DNA from: Hypsibius dujardini
Taxonomy: Eukaryota; Tardigrada; Eutardigrada; Parachela; Hypsibiidae
Direction of reading: 5' to 3'
Length of the DNA stretch: 39,648 nucleotides
Assembly (NCBI GenBank): GCA_001579985.1
Contig: LRSR01006135.1
Coordinates: 1 to 39,648 of the forward strand
In this document: positions 11,127 to 20,945 of the stretch, one piece after another
Position numbering within the stretch: the first letter of the stretch is position 1
Layout of the letters: the number at the start of each line of letters is the position of its first letter
Notes under the pieces: generated by a model
What the model was told of the DNA's origin: nothing
What the model saw: the letters and a program-made list of their open reading frames with translations, nothing else
Databases searched by the model: none
Program-made: the position numbers and the translations under genes

Positions 11127-12192
11127 GCCCACTCATACTCTGGCATATCCGGCATGCTCATCACGGAGACCGGATGAGGTGTTCGCAATTCCGGGCATGT
11201 TTCCAGCTTCACCTTCACCTCGTCCAAGTGCTGCAAAGCGGGAAAACAAACGAAATAAATAAGAGAACAATAAAAAAATTCGATTCGAAGCAAAATAAAA
11301 CAGCCGATAGATGTCCGGAACAATTTAATCAAGCAATCAATCCATCAATTAATCCAAATACATGAATAAATTAAAATATGTTAAAATACATTTATTCACT
11401 CAATCAATCTATCAATCTATCCAGCACCCACTTACAATGTGCAATGGGAGGTGTTGAATCTTCCTCCAGCCAATCTGAAACACCGTAAGTGTCAATAAAA
11501 TGGTCAATGCCTGTGAAAGTTGGACGGTTTATCTTACTTTGACGTAGAGTCGGTTGCAGGTGACTTTGCTTATGCGCATCCATGTCGGCAGCTCAATCAA
11601 GTCAGTCAGCAGGACCTCGTCAAATTCTGTTAAGTCAATCAACCAATCAATTGATGAACATTCTGAGCAGGCAAGCGAGTAATCAAGTGATCAGTCAATT
11701 AATCGATTCACGTAGCAAGCAAACGATCCACAACTCATCAATCAATTGATCGATTCACGTAGTAAACAAACGATCCACAACTCATCAATCAACCAATAAA
11801 CAAGTACACAAAATGTCACTTACCCAAATCGGTCAGCTCAAAGCGGCCCTTTGTGAGGCTCAACTTCAGCTGGTCGCGCTCAAAATTTTTAATGAACCTG
11901 CGTCAGAAAAGCGTCAGAAAAGCGTCAGGGAAGAACGCAAAAACAAAATTCGCCACGACATCAATGAATCGGTCAATCAATCGAAGGATTTCATTACTCA
12001 TTCGTCAGCCGCTAATCAACCAATCAAGGGACTGCACACATGCTTAACAACGAGAGGTATTATCATGGCTGAATTGAACATCTGCGTTCACATAAAAAAT
12101 GCCAAAATTTACCTTTTATTTAACTGCGTATTTCATGTCCAATCTTACCTGCCCAGTTGATTGGCGATCTGTGTCTTTATAAAAGACGTCAT
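4557..12192 (-). CDS. BLTP3: Bridge-like lipid transfer protein 3 (UHRF1BP1/SHIP164 family), 21 exons
   Basis: Exons (minus, 5' to 3'): 12149-12192, 11824-11897, 11538-11626, 11436-11474, 11139-11230, 10737-10839, 10423-10657, 10097-10123, 9817-9980, 9041-9416, 8655-8897, 8427-8563, 8060-8125, 7643-7928, 7121-7384, 6648-6901, 6012-6386, 5596-5746, 5338-5523, 4862-5155, 4557-4708. They sum to 3651 bases: 1216 residues plus stop, with every junction GT-AG and phase-consistent. The chorein N-terminus (about 1-112) shows MTSFIKTQIANQLGRF, LPTWMRISKVTCNRLYV and HLDEVKVKLETC, as in human UHRF1BP1 (BLTP3A). Later matches include YPFHLVAE near 380 and the TQYYYAKEVKWPVPKANMF block near 485-505. Residues 886-932 are an acidic, disordered linker; the last 35 form a coiled coil with heptad leucines. 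Vertebrate relatives (about 1450 residues) form hydrophobic bridges moving lipids at endosomal contacts, and the same role is inferred. Ten introns carry CAGA/GTCT arrays. Exons 1-12 and 14-21 are firm; an extra small exon near exon 13 is possible. Confidence 0.9.
4747..4822. repeat. 38-bp tandem duplication in BLTP3 intron 20
   Basis: Two copies of a 38-base unit rich in GACCGTCCCGT, with an internal half-repeat, lie in the last BLTP3 intron. It is distinct from the CAGA arrays in other introns. Confidence 0.85.
5161..5318. repeat. CAGA microsatellite in BLTP3 intron 19
   Basis: Imperfect CAGA array with GCATG and GGCAGG interruptions, filling nearly the whole intron between exons 19 and 20. 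Confidence 0.9.
5817..5993. repeat. GTCT microsatellite in BLTP3 intron 17
   Basis: Imperfect GTCT array on the + strand, the opposite orientation to the array in intron 19, interrupted by GCATGCCTG and CCAGGC blocks. Confidence 0.9.
6444..6638. repeat. CAGA microsatellite in BLTP3 intron 16
   Basis: CAGA array with a longer internal duplication: an ATGAGCA-ATAGAA-CACATACAGA block occurs twice, so part of the array has grown in units of about 70 bases. Confidence 0.88.
7449..7608. repeat. CAGA microsatellite in BLTP3 intron 14
   Basis: CAGA/CAAA array with GGCAGG interruptions, between exons 14 and 15. Confidence 0.9.
7968..8024. repeat. Short GTCT array in BLTP3 intron 13
   Basis: A degenerate CTGTCTGCCTGTTTGTCT array on the + strand between exons 13 and 14. 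Confidence 0.75.
8258..8375. repeat. Degenerate CAGA array in BLTP3 intron 12
   Basis: Imperfect CAGA units with repeated AATCATACAGGCAGACA blocks; more decayed than the neighbouring arrays. Confidence 0.8.
8943..9037. repeat. CTGT microsatellite in BLTP3 intron 10
   Basis: CTGC/CTGT array on the + strand that runs to within a few bases of the donor of exon 10. Confidence 0.9.
9478..9806. repeat. CAGA array with higher-order repeat in BLTP3 intron 9
   Basis: The longest CAGA array of the gene. From about 9590 a compound unit of about 65-70 bases (CAAACAGTCAGATAGGCAGA, then an AACCAGA block, then CAAATAGACAAACAGACAG) is repeated three times with small deletions. This is a higher-order repeat built on the tetranucleotide. 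Confidence 0.88.
10254..10412. repeat. CAGA microsatellite in BLTP3 intron 7
   Basis: CAGA/CAAA array interrupted by GGACATGCATGCAGG, ending about ten bases from the exon 7 donor. Confidence 0.9.
10884..11126. repeat. 16-bp minisatellite from GTCT units in BLTP3 intron 5
   Basis: About 13 copies of a 16-base unit, AACCATTTGTCTGTCT, with a few variants (GACTATTT, AAACATTT), end in a pure GTCT tract. It is the most regular array in the gene and ends just downstream of the exon 5 donor. Confidence 0.92.
11704..11797. repeat. 47-bp tandem duplication in BLTP3 intron 2
   Basis: Two copies of a 47-base unit starting CGATTCACGTAG and containing ACGATCCACAACTCATCAAT. The surrounding intron is full of loose CAATCAAT words. 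Confidence 0.85.
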
Positions 12193-12423
12193 GATACAGT
12201 AAAAGCAGTGAAAATAATTGTTTGCTAGGTCTTTCGTGGAGAAAAAACGATTTTCAAGATCACAATTCCATGGGTAAAGTTCAAGAAAAATCGCTGCAAC
12301 TAAATCCGAATTTGGCTGCACGGGGGAAAGAGGAAATACAAAACTGCCCAGCGGAAATTCCAGTCAGGCAAAGAGTTTATAAAGAGAGTCCGACCAAAAC
12401 TGCCATCGAATAGACACACTCAC

Positions 12424-12565
12424 CTCGCAAGTGGAAAACATCTTTAATCAAGCCACCCCGAAGTCGGATCACTTGTCTCGTTACAGTATCTCGGGCATCG
12501 CCCACAGAGCCTGCGGTTTGCCGACAGACGGCGCGCGAGTTAGGGTTTCCAGGCAGGAAGAACAT
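12424..12565 (-). other. Possible 5' exon or small upstream ORF of BLTP3
   Basis: An ATG at 12565 opens a 47-codon frame (MFFLPGNPNSRAVC start, LRGGLIKDVFHLR end) leading into a strong AG|GTGAGT donor at 12424. A good pyrimidine-rich acceptor (CCCCCGTGCAG) lies near 12315, but joining it leads to a stop within a few codons. The block is therefore either a 5' UTR exon with an upstream ORF, since the BLTP3 ATG is 370 bases downstream on the same strand, or the start of a separate small gene. I do not recognise the peptide. Confidence 0.35.
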
Positions 12566-12569
12566 TTTG

Positions 12570-13404
12570 GCTGATCCGCTGTTTCAAAACAAAAATTGAA
12601 ATCATTGAGCAAACGAAAAAAATGGCTTATATTTTTATGACATGGGTTATTTATTTTTATAGAATTTACTTGGGCAAAAGTTTTGTCTTCAAAGAATTTT
12701 TAAGGCCGAAAAAAAATATGAAAGCCGGCGTATGCACACTGCTTGTTGACTGCCGCAGCCAATTGGCCCGATTGGCTACACAGAGGAGGAGTCAATCTTT
12801 TCACTAGTCGAACTACCGTAAAAAGACCAATGAAAACGCACCACAGCCTAAGTATGAGAGATTCGACGTGTCTCCTCGTAGCATATGGCTTGAATTGACT
12901 CTAGAATATATTCTCTTGGCCAGTCAGGTTTAGTTGTTGTGTCAGGAACAGGTTGTCCGTGAAATGTGCTTGAACCAAGGAAATACCACGGTTTTCAGCG
13001 TGGCTTTCGGGACTGAGTGGGTGTTGCTCCTACGTAGCCCAAGTTGCACATATTGATCCGGGGTGTGACCGATTTAATACGTTTGGTATCGTAAAGCTAA
13101 AGTGGAAATCCCCAAAACAAGCGCCAAAACGCCACCCCCCCCATAGGGACACCCCCTTGGGGGGTGGGCAAAAGCCCTGTTTTGCACCCCGATTCCGACA
13201 GAAAGTTTTCAATTGGAAAGTCTCACTATGTTTGTAAACATTGCCTCAAAACCATGCCCTCTCTTGGTATTCTACTAAAGTGCATCTCTGTGTGATCTAC
13301 CGACAAAACATCTTATTAATTCATTCAGATACGGAGAACCCCGATTGAAATCTAGCTATGTCAAGGGTTCTGCGTGGTGGACGGTCGGTCGACGGATTGT
13401 CATC
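12570..13404. other. Intergenic DNA without recognised gene
   Basis: No supported coding region. A C-run/G-run inverted pair at about 13133-13168 could form a hairpin. The region upstream of 12570 would hold the BLTP3 promoter, but no clear TATA element is placed. Confidence 0.5.
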
Positions 13405-13667
13405 TACCGTATGCTCGCGATCTCAATGGACACTTTTCTGCCATACCCGTAAATTTTAACCAACCCGGGCCGTGCTTATTCAGCGCCGTTCATCAAATGA
13501 CAAATGTACGGAAAAGCACAACTGTACAATCAAACAATCGAGCGCAACGAGTAAGCTGTACGAAATTAATCAGAGAAGAGTGAATCAGATTGAACGTTCA
13601 ATCGATTGCAGGGCCATACCGAGGAAGGCGGGGCTTAGCTGTCCCTTGAGATCGCGAGCATACGGTA
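13405..13667. mobile_element. MITE family 1, copy A (TACCGTAT ends)
   Basis: Terminal inverted repeats of about 28 bases: TACCGTATGCTCGCGATCTC at the left and its complement at the right, both leading into AAGGGACA-type sequence. Length 263 bases, no coding capacity. If the outer TA is the target duplication, the element begins CCGTAT, which would suit a Tc1/mariner-type non-autonomous element. Its interior aligns with copy C. Confidence 0.8.
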
Positions 13668-14355
13668 CGGTCGGCTTATACCAAACCGCTCGACCTGAAC
13701 TGGAGTTCCGGAATATTAAGCAATATGCGCCATGCCACAGAGTCCTTTTTCCGAACACGAAGACACGAAGACACGACATGCAACTGATCGTGAGATCGTG
13801 TGTGAGTTGTGTGAGTCACACCAACGGCTCACGAATTCACGAGCAAATCGCCATTTCCTTGTGAAGTTGTGTGCAGCAACACGTGCGCACACATCACACG
13901 AAGTGTTGTCATTGGTCTGTTCGCTTTTTGTTCCACAATCGAGCGCCTCGTGTCTTGGTGTCGATGTGTCGAGGAAAGGAGTTTGTGTCATGGCGCATAT
14001 TGCTTATTCTCGTTACTCGTTACTCTGACGTACGCTTCAATCTTCATTGGCGGTAAGTGCTCCCGTTAACTACTTTTCTTTGATAGGCTGTCAACTCTTT
14101 CTACCACTTTTCCCACCATCTGCATTTTCGCTTGGTCTCCTTCTCTCACGGATCTAACTGCAGGATAAAAGTCCCTAAGCAGGGTCAGCTTTACGGGACT
14201 TTATCTTTGAATCGGGAATGCAAACGGATCTCTTTATAGTTTTCAGTAGTAGTTTCCAGCTTGTCACAATTAGTCCTATCAGGCGGTTTACATTGCTACA
14301 CAAAAAAACGATTCAAATTAAATTAAAAACTAGCAAGTGTATGTTATACACTAAG

Positions 14356-14689
14356 AAATGCGGAGCTCGCGTATTGATAATTGGGGCAATGGGCAATGGG
14401 CAAGGACGTCACGTCAGACACACGGACAGCGCGTCGCCCACCCACACGGCGTGGGCGGACCGTACACGTGGGCGTGCGTACGCGTGGGCGAGGCCGGACA
14501 TCAAACCGGCCACCAGCAGAGCTGAATGCAGCGCTGCGTGACGTCATACACACAGCGCGTCGTCCTCGCCCACGCGCCCACGCGGACCGTACACGTGCCC
14601 ATGCGTACGCGTGGGCGAGGCCGGACATCAAACCGGCCACCAGCAGAGCTGAATAAGAAATGCTTCGCTCGCTTCGCTCGCTCCGCATG
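14356..14689. repeat. GC-rich tandem repeat between short inverted ends
   Basis: Two copies, about 124 bases apart, of a GC-rich block with CGTACACGTG, CGTACGCGTGGGCGAGGCCG and ACATCAAACCGGCCACCAGC. The second is preceded by a TGACGTCA palindrome. The whole is bounded by ATGCGGAGC (14356) and GCTCCGCAT (ending 14689), with a TTCGCTCGC triplet just inside. Base composition differs sharply from the AT-rich flanks. It may be a non-autonomous element or an inserted satellite fragment; no protein is supported. Confidence 0.6.
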
Positions 14690-14914
14690 ATTAATTTGGT
14701 TTAAAATAAAATGCCTTTTTTGCGTATTTTAAATCATATTTTAAATTAATCTAAACGAAACTTACTCTGGCTTATCTGGAAGCGGAGTTTGTCAGGACGG
14801 AGAAGAACAGCGAGTGCCCCAAATATTTCGCGGCAAGGGACATTTCTGCACGCCATTCCGTTCATTCATGGACAGCGACGCTTATGCCATTCAGCCCTAA
14901 CCTCCCACCTTGTC

Positions 14915-15137
14915 TACCGTATTCTCCCCGGCCTCAAAGGACACCTAAGCGCCGCCTCGTGCCACACAAAAAAGCGCAGACTGTCAAATTGAGGCGCACA
15001 CACACGCTCACACACGCTCACACATGTTTAAATTGCCACACACACAGATGCACACAGGTTAAATTTAATAAGCAGGCACGGGCGGAATGCACGCCCTAGG
15101 GCATGCAACTGTCCCTCGAGGCCGGGAGGATACGGTA
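14915..15137. mobile_element. MITE family 1, copy B
   Basis: Starts TACCGTATTCTCCCCGGCCT and ends in the diverged complement (GAGGCCGGGAGGATACGGTA), 223 bases. The centre is a CACACA-rich stretch unlike copies A and C, so this copy is a more distant or rearranged member. Confidence 0.72.
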
Positions 15138-15221
15138 CTGCATGTTCTTTGATGATTTGCTGCTTACTATGCATCCGTCAATCCTTCTCCTCACCCGTTG
15201 ATCTGGCAGGCCTTACACCAG

Positions 15222-15721
15222 AGGCTCGTTTAGGGTCCTTACAGGTCGGAACCGGGACCCCTCATGGTAGAGCCAGGGAGTGGGCATCGGGGTAAAATGC
15301 AGTTTCTTAAAGATTGAACCCACAATTCGGACTCTTGTCCTTGATCATTTTGCAACTTGTGAGGGTGGGTGAGTCAATTTCTCTTGGGATTTCATAAAAT
15401 TTAAAAACAAATCAGTTTCTCGTTCAAATTTGAGTTTTGTTGAGGTTAAATATAAGCTCCCTATTGACAAATACAAACGGGAGGTTCAAAAAGTTCAGGG
15501 ACGGTCTAAATTTGTCGAAAAATCAATGTTTTGAACGCGTTTTGAATTCCCCCGTGCCATTGAAAATCAGACCCCACACTCCGACCAGTTTCAAAAGCAT
15601 CCCGGACAAAAGGCCAAATTTTTGGTTCAATCCTAAAAAAAAACATTCTGCCCCTATGCCGACCCCCTGGGCCTAGAATGAGGGGTCCTGGTTCCGACCT
15701 GTAAGGACCCTAAACGAGCCT
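15222..15721. mobile_element. Inverted-repeat element, family 2, copy 1
   Basis: Terminal inverted repeats of about 44 bases with one or two mismatches: AGGCTCGTTTAGGGTCCTTA then CAGGTCGGAACC at the left, complemented at the right. Length 500 bases, no open frame of note. I see no clear target duplication. A diverged relative lies at 24510-24975 and a decayed one near 29995-30420. Confidence 0.85.
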
Positions 15722-16073
15722 TTGCCGTCCACCACCCTCTGGCACTCCTTCATCACCCAGCTGCACTCTGTAATGTTCGGTCGGTCAATTAAAATCTCAC
15801 CCTCTAATGCATCTGGCAAGCTGCGGACAAGTCTTACTTTCTTTCCATTCTGATCAAACAGAAATGGAACACTCTAATATTAGGTTATTGGATAGCCCTC
15901 ACTTGTTTGATTTGAGCGCGGACCTTTGTCAACGATGACGGTCAATCACATTACCCCGTGAAGAATTATGTGGGATATATTTCACACGTCAATCACGGGA
16001 CGATGGCTGTGTGAAAGCAATGTCACCATTCCTTGTCACGTCATTCTAGAATTCTCAAGTATTCAATCTCATC
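15722..16073. other. Intergenic DNA
   Basis: No gene or repeat recognised in this short stretch before the broken GPCR-like fragment. Confidence 0.4.
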
Positions 16074-16300
16074 ATGACTTCAGTGAACAACACGACCGCC
16101 ACTGTGGCACCAAATTCCTCGTTTCCCTACCTGATGCGTGAGAAGCATTAGGAACTGACCGATTGGATTGTCACTGTTCTGACATTTAACATCATCGGCA
16201 TGATTCCTATTGTCCAATTAAACCGAGGTGTCCGAGTTATCTGGCTCAGGAATACTTTTGGCGGTTACTGTTTTGAGGTTAGCTACCGAGTGGCGTGCCA
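16074..16300 (+). pseudogene. GPCR-like N-terminal fragment, broken
   Basis: An ATG at 16074 opens MTSVNNTTATVAPNSSFPYL, a short serine/threonine-rich tail with N-glycosylation sites (NNT, NSS). A TAG follows at codon 26, and then in the same frame a hydrophobic segment DWIVTVLTFNIIGMIPIV that would suit TM1. Tail plus TM1 resembles the layout of the GPCR at 20748. No later transmembrane segments are recognised, so this looks like a degenerate receptor fragment. Family assignment is weak. Confidence 0.4.
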
Positions 16301-16591
16301 AGTTATCTTGCACTGCTTGTTAGTATCGGATAACTCACTCAACTTGCTAGTAGATTCTAGAAAAAACTTAAGTTTCATTCCGCTTACAAGTTATCGAAGT
16401 TAGTCCAATCCTGGCTACAGTGATAAACTGATTGAGGACAGTTTCAATCTACCATACAAACGATTAATTTAAAACAGGTTTAAGTGTCATTTGACAGGTT
16501 ATTTGGTTGAGATACTCGAAAAAATGTATTAAACATGTTGGTCTACTCTGAGCGGAGATGGGCGTATGGACTATTGCACCAGCCTGACAAG

Positions 16592-16875
16592 TACCGTATT
16601 CCCCCGATCTCAAGGGACACTTTTTTGCCCTACCAGTTAATTTGATCCACCCCGGATCTCATCTGTTCATCACCGTTTGCTTTTGTTTACCTATAATCAA
16701 TCAATCAACTGATTTAAAGTATCCGTCAAGAAATCCCGCCTAATCAATCAATCAATCGCTGTTAAGTTGTGCTTAAATTTTAACCAATCACGACACAATG
16801 AATTCGATTGAACAGTCAACCGATGACTGGAGGGGGTGGGGCTTAACTGTCCCTTGAGATCGGGGGAATACGGTA
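16592..16875. mobile_element. MITE family 1, copy C
   Basis: Near-perfect terminal inverted repeats starting TACCGTATTCCCCCGATCTC and ending with their complement, 284 bases. Interior words shared with copy A include GACACTTTT, TGCCNTACC, GATTGAAC and GGGGCTTA near the right end. A CAATCAATCAATC tract sits inside. Confidence 0.85.
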
Positions 16876-18940
16876 AATTTTCCCAATATCAACAGCAGAA
16901 TGTATGCTTTTTCAAGTAGAACGGCACTGTACATGCCCGATCTTAAAAAATAAGGAATTACATGAAAGCTAAAACTTGCTGCGTTAAAAAAATCCGCTAA
17001 TATTTCCAAAGGTAACAAACTATTTCTTGAATTTTCACCTCGAAGTTGATAAACAAGTTTTTTTACCGAAACATGCGAATCTCAGAGGGTACAATGTATG
17101 ACGTGATACACCTCGGAGTGACTATGAAAAAAATTAATTTCGATAGTTTTCGGAAAACCTATGAGTAACATTTTAAACTGCTGTTTCAGAAATATTTACG
17201 TCTTCGATCAAGAGCACCGCGATATGGTGTCTAATGCAATTAGAAAAAAGGTTTGAGAATGCCATCGGCGAGGCCAGATCCAAATGTCACATGCTCGCAT
17301 GTTGGGGGCGTAGAGCTCCATATTAGATCAGTCATTGATGACCCAAAAAAACTTTAAATTGTCCATAGGGGCTGATCTGTTTTTGAAATTCATGTGGGCG
17401 TGGCAGGAATTGCTAGAGGAACCGCAAAAGTATTCCCGAACGCGGTAATAAACTCGTACAGAATATTTGATAGCTCAAAATTGAAGAAAGTAATTATGTT
17501 CTAAGAATCACTAAACGTAATTCGATTGAGGTGAAAGACATTTTGCTTCATGTAAAATTTAGTTGCTTCCAGGCATAATGGAAAGTAATTGCATGTTAAT
17601 TTAAAATTGTTTTGTTGACTTCAAAGACATTTGAGAACGTTAATTTATTAGAGACTCAGGCCTTAAAGTTGCATGTCAGTTTCAGTGCATCCTGGTTCTG
17701 TCGAATCCCGAGTACCGAGGTCGATTGAAAGTCACTCTAATTGGTGGCCGCCTTGTGGTATTGGCTCTTAACTCTTCTACGGTCACAGAGCAAGCTCCTC
17801 AAACCATCCCCATTCCCAATTCCAGCGCCGTCGGAGGAGTGAGGGCTGTGCTTGCTTAGTCCCATCAAACGTACGAGAACTTTGGCTCGGTAAGATTTTT
17901 GAGAAGCAACATCAATACTTTTTTTCCATATTGTACACCCGTGTCATTCGATCATCAAGGACCCCACACTGTAAATATCCTAATAATTTCACTATATTCT
18001 ATCAAATTTTTAACACGGTTTTCATCTCAACTATTTCATCTCATCTTCTATAAGTTTCTGTTGGAAATGTTTTTCAGTGGTCATGTGGCAACTCCGTTTA
18101 TGCTAGCACTAAAAAGCTTTATATTAACATGGTGTTTCCCATTGTTTTAGCTTTTGTCTGCACAGTACGAGGTTGTTTCCCGGAATAATATCATCAAAAC
18201 ACGTGACGCTACGACGCGCGTCCCAGAGAACGCGACCTTATCACAATAGCTATTTAATATTCATTATCTAGCGCCATGTTTACGAGCTTATTTATATCAT
18301 AACAAAATCATCGCACTGAAACAGGAACACTGCAAACAACAAGAAGGAATAGGCCTCTTAAATCCAAATGAACTCAAAGACGCTGACATGTGTCCTAGAG
18401 AAAGCCATTAGGTCCCGACGTCCCAGAGTCAAATCACAATGTTCAGTGATGTTGCGTCTGCTGATCCGTCAACGCCCGGACCGCAAAACAAGGCCTTATT
18501 GTCCGTTATCACAACTCCGCGTCTGGTCAACTCCTAGTGCTATTATTATACACGAACTTTCATACTGTAGTGTACTGGATTGAGCTCTAGTCTATTTGTG
18601 AGCATTACTGTACTCTGTCTTACGTGGACAGCTCTGATAATATTTATGGGCGCGTCTGTATTCTGTCTTGGTGGGTGTTTACGCATATGTGGCCATTGGT
18701 AATTTTATATATTGTACACGTACATGTGCATGTACACTCCCGCAGCGCTTATATAAGCTCTCGAGTTGCTGTTATGGAGAGATCAGTTCGCAAAACTTTA
18801 GTTTTATCTTCTTACGTCCTAGTAAGACGACAAGGGGTCCCCATCCGTTATTATACTAGTATAATAAGGTCGCCTTGATAAGTCTGGTTAGCTACCGCGT
18901 CAGTGACATACATATTCCAAATGAAGAAAGTGACGCTTGA
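16876..18940. other. Intergenic DNA without recognised gene
   Basis: No gene is supported. Noticed: a palindrome-rich stretch around 18719-18738 (GTACATGTGCATGTAC) followed by a TATATAAG box at 18752, which looks promoter-like, but no coding exon follows on the + strand. Short similar words occur around 18205-18250 and 18410-18520. Confidence 0.4.
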
Positions 18941-20748
18941 CTAATGTGTTTCTGGTGGGATTGATCTCTTATGGGAGTCGGCATGGCTGCCAATCCCCGG
19001 TTCACCACCAGCATTTGGTCGGGAAATTGTCAGTCTGTCACCCACACTGCGATCCCGCGTGAAGCAATACTGCCCGCAGAGGCGCAGCACCGTCACTCGA
19101 AAGCGTTTGAAAAACAGCAGGTACACAAATGGCGTGTAGAAGTGTTGTATCAGAAAGAGATTATTAGCTAGCCTTTGGATCATTACGTTGGCCGCAGCGC
19201 CGGTGAATAGTATGATGTTGTAGGGCAGATTGGCGATGACGCTGATTGCGACAACGGCCACGCTCGCCAGTAATGATTGTCCCAGCTGTCGGATCATCGT
19301 CTGCGTCCGGCGTTGAGGATTCCGCTCCGTGACCTTTCGACCGCGTAGACGAAGTTTCATCCACGCCGCAATCCAGGCAATACGAAACTGGAGGACGACT
19401 GGTGGAATTAAAATCAGCGGACCGGTGACGATTGACCACACCATAAACCCAGTGCCTGGGGCCTGGAATTAGGAGGAGAGTTATCAAAGCAATCTAAGAA
19501 TAGTAAAAAAAATCAGTCACATAACTAGTTTTTTTTATTCAACTTCAAGTTATTTAATAAGGTTTTGACAAGGTTGAGTCTGAATTAATCTAGTTTTGTC
19601 TGGTTTTTAATCTGATGGTCAAATTCCCCACAAAAAGCGCTAGAGTCTTTAAACTAATGTAAAGAGACTTTGTAGTATGAGATAAGGGCACTGGAATGGG
19701 CCAATTGATTTTCCCGTACCCTGGAGTGGGCCACCCTGGAATCAGAACTTCCACACAGGTTTTAATTATCCCCAAGATTTTAAACGACAGAAAATAATTG
19801 ATAACTCGATGGAACGCGTGTTAGATATGAAAAAAAGTTGTGGGAACATGGTTAAAAAACGCAATGATTGGATAGTCGGAAAAAGCTCACTATAGAGGAC
19901 GCTGACTATGCCGTGACTCATCTCTTTTCCATTAAATTGCAACAGAGCGCCCCCTGCCGCCCGGTGGCCCATTCCAGGTACGGAAATTCAAGTGGCCCAT
20001 TCTAGGGCCCTTCCCTCATACCCAAGGCCTACAGGTACACACAATACGAACAGACAGTTGAGCACCTGCAAAAAATATTCAAAATTTAATTTAAAATTTA
20101 ATTTTAATACCAAGAAATTGGAAAATCAAATTCAATTAGAATAATATGTAATTAAAATACTTAAATTTGGAGTAACCATTGTGCGCATCATTTAATATAT
20201 CCCTACCTGGAATCGGGTTGGTCTGTCACACATCACGCTCATGAACTTCCAGTAAACGATACAGCCTCGCACGGACGACAGGAAGGTAATGAGCCAGCTT
20301 AACACAACGAAACACTTAATCTGCGGCCGGAAAATGTGTGCGCGATATTTTATGGCGAATTCGACGGACAACCATCGGTCAAGGCTAATGAAGAGGAGCA
20401 TTATCATTGAGAACTTGTGGAACATGAGAAAACCCGATAGCGCCAGACGAGCCAAGAAGATGACGATCGGGGTCCATGGGGCGGCGTGAAGCCCGATGGA
20501 AAAGAAGCTGGAAAGTCCGTTAAAAAGGGACCGTAAGCAAGGGAGACGTGCAGTAAGAGGTATGGTTCTTTGTTGGGCCATAACCGGAAGATGAGGATGT
20601 TGAAGAGCTGCGCGGCGACGGTTGCGCTGGCCACGAGCAGAGCAATGAAGTTTTGAGCGTTGAATTGTTCGACGGAAACAGTGCAGATGGAAGTATTACG
20701 ATCGGATGAGTTCAAGGAACCCGACAGGATAGATTCGTTAAACGACAT
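18941..20748 (-). CDS. Rhodopsin-like (class A) GPCR with one-base frameshift
   Basis: Three exons: 20207-20748, 20033-20065 and 18941-19462. Exon 1 starts MSFNESILSGSL, has N-glycosylation sites (NES, NSS, NTS), TM1 (ASATVAAQLFNILIF), TM2, TM3 ending in LDRWLSV in place of DRY (near residue 123), TM4 and an ECL2 cysteine. Exon 3 has TM5, a basic third loop, TM6 (VAVVAISVIANLPYNIILF), TM7 (FLIQHFYTPFVYLLF, with TPFVY replacing NPxxY) and helix 8. Exon 1 changes frame at CC 20531-20532. The duplicate at 32956-32958 has CCC there, and adding one base makes exon 1 181 codons, in phase with its GTAGGG donor; the protein would be 365 residues. So it is either a recent null allele or pseudogene, or an assembly error. 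Ligand unknown; it resembles lineage-expanded orphan receptors. Confidence 0.75.
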
Positions 20749-20945
20749 TTCGTTAAAAAATATAGATTCTTGCGGTCAAAGAGTTTTGGTGATTTCGAAG
20801 TCGAGACAGTTTCGGAAAAGCAAACAAATAAGCGCTAAGTTAATGTCGAGGTACCTCCCCACCTTTAATAGTGCATTATTCTCACAGGAATTGCCGATTT
20901 TAATTACAAATTGAAATGCGGGTCTATTGACAATTACGTTTCCTT
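20528..20945. repeat. Segment duplicated at 32953-33371
   Basis: The GPCR 5' exon (residues 1 to about 74) and about 195 bases of its upstream flank recur at 32953-33371 in the same orientation, with roughly one mismatch in seven bases by eye. Homology ends abruptly inside TM2 coding sequence. Confidence 0.85.

Noticed and set aside
14344-14688. Arg/Ala-rich frames on both strands
   Set aside because: Result of a GC-rich tandem repeat that lacks stops in several frames.
18719-18760. TATATAAG box after a palindromic GTACATGTGCATGTAC stretch as a promoter
   Set aside because: No exon follows it; may be part of an unrecognised repeat.
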